Assembly (NCBI GenBank): GCA_001600875.1 | Contig: BCLD01000017.1 | Span: forward strand, 265,737 to 329,736 | DNA from: Solicoccozyma terricola | Taxonomy: Eukaryota; Basidiomycota; Tremellomycetes; Filobasidiales; Piskurozymaceae | Direction of reading: 5' to 3' | Length of the DNA stretch: 64,000 nt | Shown here: positions 60,332 to 64,000 of the stretch, one piece after another | How the letters are laid out: the number at the start of each line of letters is the position of its first letter | Position numbering within the stretch: the stretch's first letter is position 1 | Notes under the pieces: model-generated | The model's input: the letters and a program-made list of their open reading frames with translations, nothing else | What the model was told of the DNA's origin: nothing | Databases searched by the model: none | Position numbers and translations under genes: made by a program

Positions 60332-60802
60332 TTACTTGGTCACCAACTTCTTGAGCTGGAGGGTATGAGCGTACATTGGGGTCAACGTCTACGACACACC
60401 ACACGCTGTAAACCACGAAGGGGATGTAAAACTGACCATAGCTGCGATGTGAATCTGAACACCATTTGAACCTCTACCTTTCAACAACGGATCATCCTTG
60501 ACTTTCCCCCAAATCTGCGATTTGAGAAGCTCTAAAGCGTGTTCGACGAGAGCCGCATCTTCTGCAGTTGTCCATGCCTTGAAAACGGGAGGAGGAGGAG
60601 GAGGAGGGGGGAGGTTGGTTCAGATACGGGTGTTGATACTTTGAATGGTACGAGATTTCAGGGACTGGGGGATACCGGGACTCACAACTCGTTGACGTTT
60701 TGTAGGACTAGCTTTCTCATTCTTCACACGTTTAGAAGGTGATGGTTTGATTTCGTCTTCGGAGATGTCTGATTCGCTGGGTGAGCGTTTGATGGATGAC
60801 AT
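60332..60802 (-). CDS. Small Myb/SANT-like protein, paralog A
   Basis: Exons 60802-60686, 60577-60437 and 60388-60332 give 104 residues. The N-terminus is basic and Ser-rich (MSSIKRSPSESDISEDE, then PSKRVKNEKASPTKRQR), likely nuclear. The middle exon (47 codons) is one Myb/SANT-like three-helix unit: AWTTAEDAALVEHALELLK, then IWGKVKDD, then GRGSNGVQIHIAAM. A short helical tail (LQLKKLVTK) ends the protein. The gene at 61125-61861 is a clear tandem paralog. It may bind DNA or act as a small interaction module; there is no direct evidence for either. Confidence 0.75.
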
Positions 60803-61124
60803 GATGGTGTGTGGTAGGTATATATATTGATGAGTGAGGTGGGAGGTGGGAGTCGAGGTCGGTTGGTTGGCTGGGGTTGAACAACTGGCGGGGGCTTGGG
60901 GGAGGTGGGAAGGATTGTGGGTCGGGTCGTCAAGAGTGGGCGAGACGGTGACCTCGGTGGACGACGACCAAAGACAATGAATGACAACCAAAAGAAATCA
61001 CCAAAAAGAAATTTTGCATCTCCCTAACACTACTAGGGCGACCATCAAGAGAACATGTAATCGTCTCCTCTTCTTTCCTATAGTAAATACTGTCACGAAA
61101 TCCCATCATCCGCACCCTCCGTGT

Positions 61125-61386
61125 TCACTTTCCCATACCAGTCTTGAGTTTCTTCATCTGTCCCAGACGATACGTATGTATACACAATCAGTTCCTTGAC
61201 CATAATCGAGACAAACACCGGATAATGCTCCGACCAAAACTCACCAACACCTTCATATGAACATTAACACCAGTCGACCCACGAGCCTTCATACGTGCAT
61301 CATTTTGAACGGCTTTCCATAAAACAGACTTGAGTAACATCTCAGCTTGTTCGATCAGGAATTGCTCTTCTTCAAGAGTCCACGCC

Positions 61387-61434
<48 letters not shown>

Positions 61435-61861
61435 GGGATGGAGAGGAGGATGAGGAGATGGGTAGAGTAAGTGATGTTGCGAGCATGATGTTGAGAGCGT
61501 AATGTTGAGAGCTACGCTGAGGAGGTGAAATGTTCTTCACTGCGCTCAGGGAAATATAGCTCGCTATGCTCGCCGAGATAGTCTTCGCTATGCTCGCCGA
61601 GATAGTCTTCGCTACGCTCAGAGAGTATTCTTCGCTACGCTCAGGGAAATTTCTCGCTACGCTCAGAGAGTATTCTCCGCTACGCTCAGCGCAATATAGC
61701 TCGCTCGCTTCACTGGCCGAGACAGTCTTCGCTTGCTGGCGTCACGCCCTCGTCCTACTCACCGTCGCCTTCTTCTTCTTCGACGGACTCCCCATCGATT
61801 TCCTATCCCCTTCGTCGTCTGATTCTTCACTATAACTAGCTGATCGCTTGATTGGTGCCAT
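61125..61861 (-). CDS. Small Myb/SANT-like protein, paralog B, with repeat-filled intron
   Basis: Exons 61861-61763, 61385-61245 and 61157-61125 give 90 residues. It starts MAPIKRSASYSEESDDEG, with a basic run PSKKKKAT. The middle exon is again exactly 47 codons: AWTLEEEQFLIEQAEMLLK, VLWKAVQND, KARGSTGVNVHM. The end is MKKLKTGMGK. Gene order, phase and middle-exon length match paralog A, so they arose by tandem duplication. Intron 1 is 377 nt (61386-61762), against 108 nt in paralog A. The excess is a GA microsatellite plus an array of the CGCTACGCTC repeat. The last exon choice is the least certain part. Confidence 0.72.
61386..61432 (+). repeat. (GA)n microsatellite at the intron 1 acceptor of SANT-like paralog B
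   Basis: About 22 uninterrupted GA units on the plus strand. On the gene strand this is a TC tract leading directly into the TAG acceptor, so it doubles as the polypyrimidine tract. Confidence 0.92.
61540..61735. repeat. Second GC-rich repeat cluster, in intron 1 of SANT-like paralog B
   Basis: About eight units built on CTTCGCTACGCTCAGAGAGTA and CTCGCTATGCTCGCCGAGATAGT, same plus-strand orientation as the array at 47938-49075. Unit spacing is 20-30 nt. Wholly intronic. Confidence 0.85.
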
Positions 61862-62183
61862 CGTGGAGAGAGAGGATGTCGTTCAAGAAGAGGGTGATTG
61901 GATGTGTGGTTGTGGATGTATGAGTAGGTTGAACGATGTAGTGAGAGGGGGAGGGGGGGGGGGATTGGATATGCTGCTGCTGTTTGTGTTTGTGGGACAA
62001 CTGACCCCTGTTCTCCCCCCCCCCCCCCCCCCCCCGTGCCCCGCCGTAATACGCATTCCCCCCCCCCCCCCCCGCGTGTTTTCGCCACCGCCACCGTGCC
62101 CCACCCCCGTTGTTCCTAGTCGCGGACTCTGACAACGTATAGAGAATGTTCATACAACGCATGGTATATCTGCCTCGTGTGGA

Positions 62184-62220
62184 AGGAAGGGAGGGAGGGA
62201 GGGAGGGAGGGAGGGAGGGA
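62184..62220 (+). repeat. (GGGA)n microsatellite
   Basis: About eight to nine GGGA units on the plus strand. Four or more G3 tracts with 1-nt loops fit the G-quadruplex consensus. Confidence 0.92.
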
Positions 62221-62284
62221 ACATGCACACCGTTTCCCACGCACATGATGAATAGCGGATCCTAGGACCCCATTTTAGGACCCC

Positions 62285-62470
62285 ACTTCGGCGAGCTTTT
62301 ATCTGTTCGGCGAACGGAGTGAGCATTCGTATCTTCTGATTTCGCGGAACGAAGAATATTGTCTTGCGAACGAAGCGATTATTCGCTCCCTGAGCGTAGT
62401 GAAGAATATATCGGCGAGCACAACGAGCAAATATCTCATTGTCATTCGCGAACGGAGTGAGCAGCATTCC
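62285..62470. repeat. GC-rich repeat cluster, inverted orientation, intergenic
   Basis: About six units, e.g. GCGAACGGAGTGAGCA (twice) and CTTGCGAACGAAGCGA, which are reverse complements of the TGCTCACTCCGTTCGC form in the 48-49 kb array. The opposite orientation indicates dispersal rather than one stretched array. Confidence 0.85.
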
Positions 62471-62799
62471 GCACCACCCCAAAAGCCAGAGCGGGGATTG
62501 GCGCGGGGATGGAGGGGGGGAGGGGGGGAGGAGAGGAGGGCAGAACGGAGAACGGAAAACGGAGAGAGGAGAGAGGTGATGATCATTCCCCGATTGTATC
62601 AATTCCATACACACACATGACCCCTTCATCTGCTTCTTTCTCATCCTTCGCCAAGTGAAACACGAAGGGGAGGGAATATATTACTACACTTGGATATCGA
62701 TATGAAATGAATTGATGATGGGCTTTTTTTTTTTGGAAAAATATGTTTACAACGTGTTATTGTATGTTATGGGTGGGTGGGGGGGGGGGGGAGTTGTGT

Positions 62800-62843
62800 C
62801 CTCTCTGTTCTCTGTTCTCTGTTCTCTGTTCTCTGTTCTCTGT
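62800..62843 (+). repeat. Heptamer tandem repeat (TGTTCTC)n
   Basis: Six near-perfect copies of TGTTCTC/TCTCTGT in tandem, directly after a G-rich tract. A seven-base unit; non-coding position. Confidence 0.9.
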
Positions 62844-63429
62844 TTCTTCTCCGGGGTAACGGGGCTTCCATGGATTAATATGCGGTTGTGTGTCCCTCCC
62901 TTCCAAACAAACCTGAATTAGAGGACCCACCCTATCCCTACCCAAAGTGTATATCGTCTTTCCTCCCCCCCCACCCCCCAAACTTCCAACCCCTAAATCA
63001 CAATCCTTTGGATCACACACAGTACACTTCATTAAAAAAAATTCGCTGTTCGTCGATTTTGTCCAAAATAGGAGACTGGAGAACCGTACCTTTTTTTTTG
63101 GGTTTCAAAGGATTGTGAATTCCAACCCCCCCCCCCCCCCGGGGTATTTTTTCTCTCTCTCTCATCAGAGTGAGTAGCGGGGGTTGGATAATGTGTTGAT
63201 TGACATGAAAGAGGGTGGTTTTGAAGGTTCTTTGGCCAAACTTAGACGAGGGATTGGATGATTCTTAACTTTCTTCCACCTTGCATTTTTTAGGTAAACC
63301 ACTCGACAACTCTCACCACCATCACCATCACCATCACCTCACCATCACTATCATCCGCACCCGCACCCGCACCCGCACCCTCAATTTTCCCACTACATCA
63401 CATCTCCTCATTCCTCTAACAATAACAAC

Positions 63430-64000
63430 ATGTCTTGGGATCCATCCGGGAACAACAACAACAACAACAACCACCACCACCACAACCACAACATCCACAA
63501 CACCAACCATCAATACCAAACCGGTCAACCAACATACTACACATCCACATACCCATCCACATACCCAACGACATCGACGTCGACGTCAACTTCATATTCG
63601 TATCAAATCGGACGACCTGAATCGGGTGGTGTGGTTGGATATGAAGGGTATGGAATGGGAAGTGGGTATGGGTTAGGGAATGGAGTGGGGATTGGAATGG
63701 GGAATGGAGTGGTTGATGAAGGGGTTGGAGGAGGTGGTGGTGGGGGAGGGGGAGGACCAGGGTTTAGAAGGATTGTGAGTTGTTGTTTGTTGTTCGGTTG
63801 TGGAAGGTGGTGGTTCTTTTTGAAAGATCAAACCCTGGGAGAGGCAGGGAGGGGGGGGGGGGAGAAATGGAAGTGGGTGGGGTCGGTTTGCTTGAGAAGA
63901 AGTGAAAGGGATGAAGTGCTCGTTTTCGTTCGCGAAGGAGGAGGAGATGAATGCTCGCCGTTCGCCGAAGTGGTCCCTTATAGGAGCATGTTTCCCCCCC
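63430..64000 (+). CDS. 5' part of a low-complexity protein gene cut by the right edge
   Basis: The ATG at 63430 opens a 115-codon exon ending at 63774 with an in-frame GTGAGT donor. The protein starts MSWDPSG and continues with Asn/His tracts, a Tyr/Ser/Thr block (TYPSTYPTTSTSTSTSYSY) and a Gly-rich segment, ending GPGFRRI. Upstream CAC/ACCCGC-rich sequence is probably 5' UTR. The following intron is still open at the window end (at least 226 nt) and contains two units of the GC-rich repeat at 63917-63975. Disordered N-termini like this precede the kinase domain in some fungal regulatory kinases, but nothing here proves that. Confidence 0.6.
   Translation, partial: MSWDPSGNNNNNNNHHHHNHNIHNTNHQYQTGQPTYYTSTYPSTYPTTSTSTSTSYSYQIGRPESGGVVGYEGYGMGSGYGLGNGVGIGMGNGVVDEGVGGGGGGGGGGPGFRRIVSCCLLFGCGRWWFFLKDQTLGEAGRGGGEKWKWVGSVCLRRSERDEVLVFVREGGGDECSPFAEVVPYRSMFPP

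Larger units (their letters stand above)
61862..63429. other. Divergent intergenic region rich in simple repeats
   Basis: 1.57 kb between SANT-like paralog B (minus) and the right-edge gene (plus). It contains C homopolymers at about 62017-62034 and 62059-62073, a GGGA microsatellite, an inverted-orientation cluster of the GC-rich repeat, a TGTTCTC heptamer array, and G/C runs near 62780 and 63127. No coding gene supported. Confidence 0.7.

Overview
The window is nuclear DNA of a basidiomycete yeast, most likely a tremellomycete (Cryptococcus/Kwoniella-type). Genes are intron-dense, with many introns of about 50-70 nt. Splice donors are mostly GTGAGT/GTAAG and branch sites are CTGAC/CTAAC-like. 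The protein set fits this placement: a Stealth-family xylosylphosphotransferase (XPT1-like), a family-2 chitin synthase, an ILV6 regulatory subunit and an intron-split EF-1alpha. There is no sign of organellar or bacterial DNA. About 23 protein-coding genes are supported on both strands. Each is transcribed on its own and none forms an operon.

Left third (1-18.5 kb): a possible gene start at the left edge (minus strand); a long gene-free stretch; RPB6 (plus) with an assembly gap in its first intron; two tandem paralogs starting MGLFG[S/T] with an N-myristoylation consensus (minus); a GH16 glucanase with tiny exons (minus); a decayed, intron-bearing ADP/ATP carrier pseudogene; NOC2 (ribosome assembly, minus); a SurE-type phosphatase (minus); and a GATA-finger protein (minus).

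Middle (18.5-46 kb): ILV6 (plus); a multi-pass membrane protein (minus); a four-knuckle CCHC protein resembling ZCCHC9 (plus); a SPATA20/YyaL thioredoxin-domain protein (plus); a chitin synthase (minus) with one odd splice acceptor; a single-pass membrane protein with a long tail (plus); LETM1 (minus); a PPP4R2-like subunit (plus); MsrA (minus); and XPT1-like (minus).

Right third (46-64 kb): a Tma17/Adc17-like proteasome-assembly chaperone (minus) whose second intron is swollen to about 1.25 kb by a short GC-rich tandem repeat; EF-1alpha (plus); MPC1 (plus); a membrane-anchored histidine acid phosphatase (minus); a Ufo1-like F-box/WD40/UIM protein (plus); two small tandem Myb/SANT-like paralogs (minus); and the start of a low-complexity protein cut by the right edge (plus).

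The main anomaly is a dispersed short repeat family with core TGCTCGCTNCGCTCGCGAAG. It is confined to about 47.9-64 kb and sits inside introns of at least two, probably three, genes and in one intergenic region. The same 18 kb is also rich in G/C homopolymers, GA and GGGA microsatellites and a 51-nt poly-T. This suggests a locally repeat-invaded segment. Gene models were made by hand-splicing to conserved motifs, so distal 5' ends and some small exons remain tentative.
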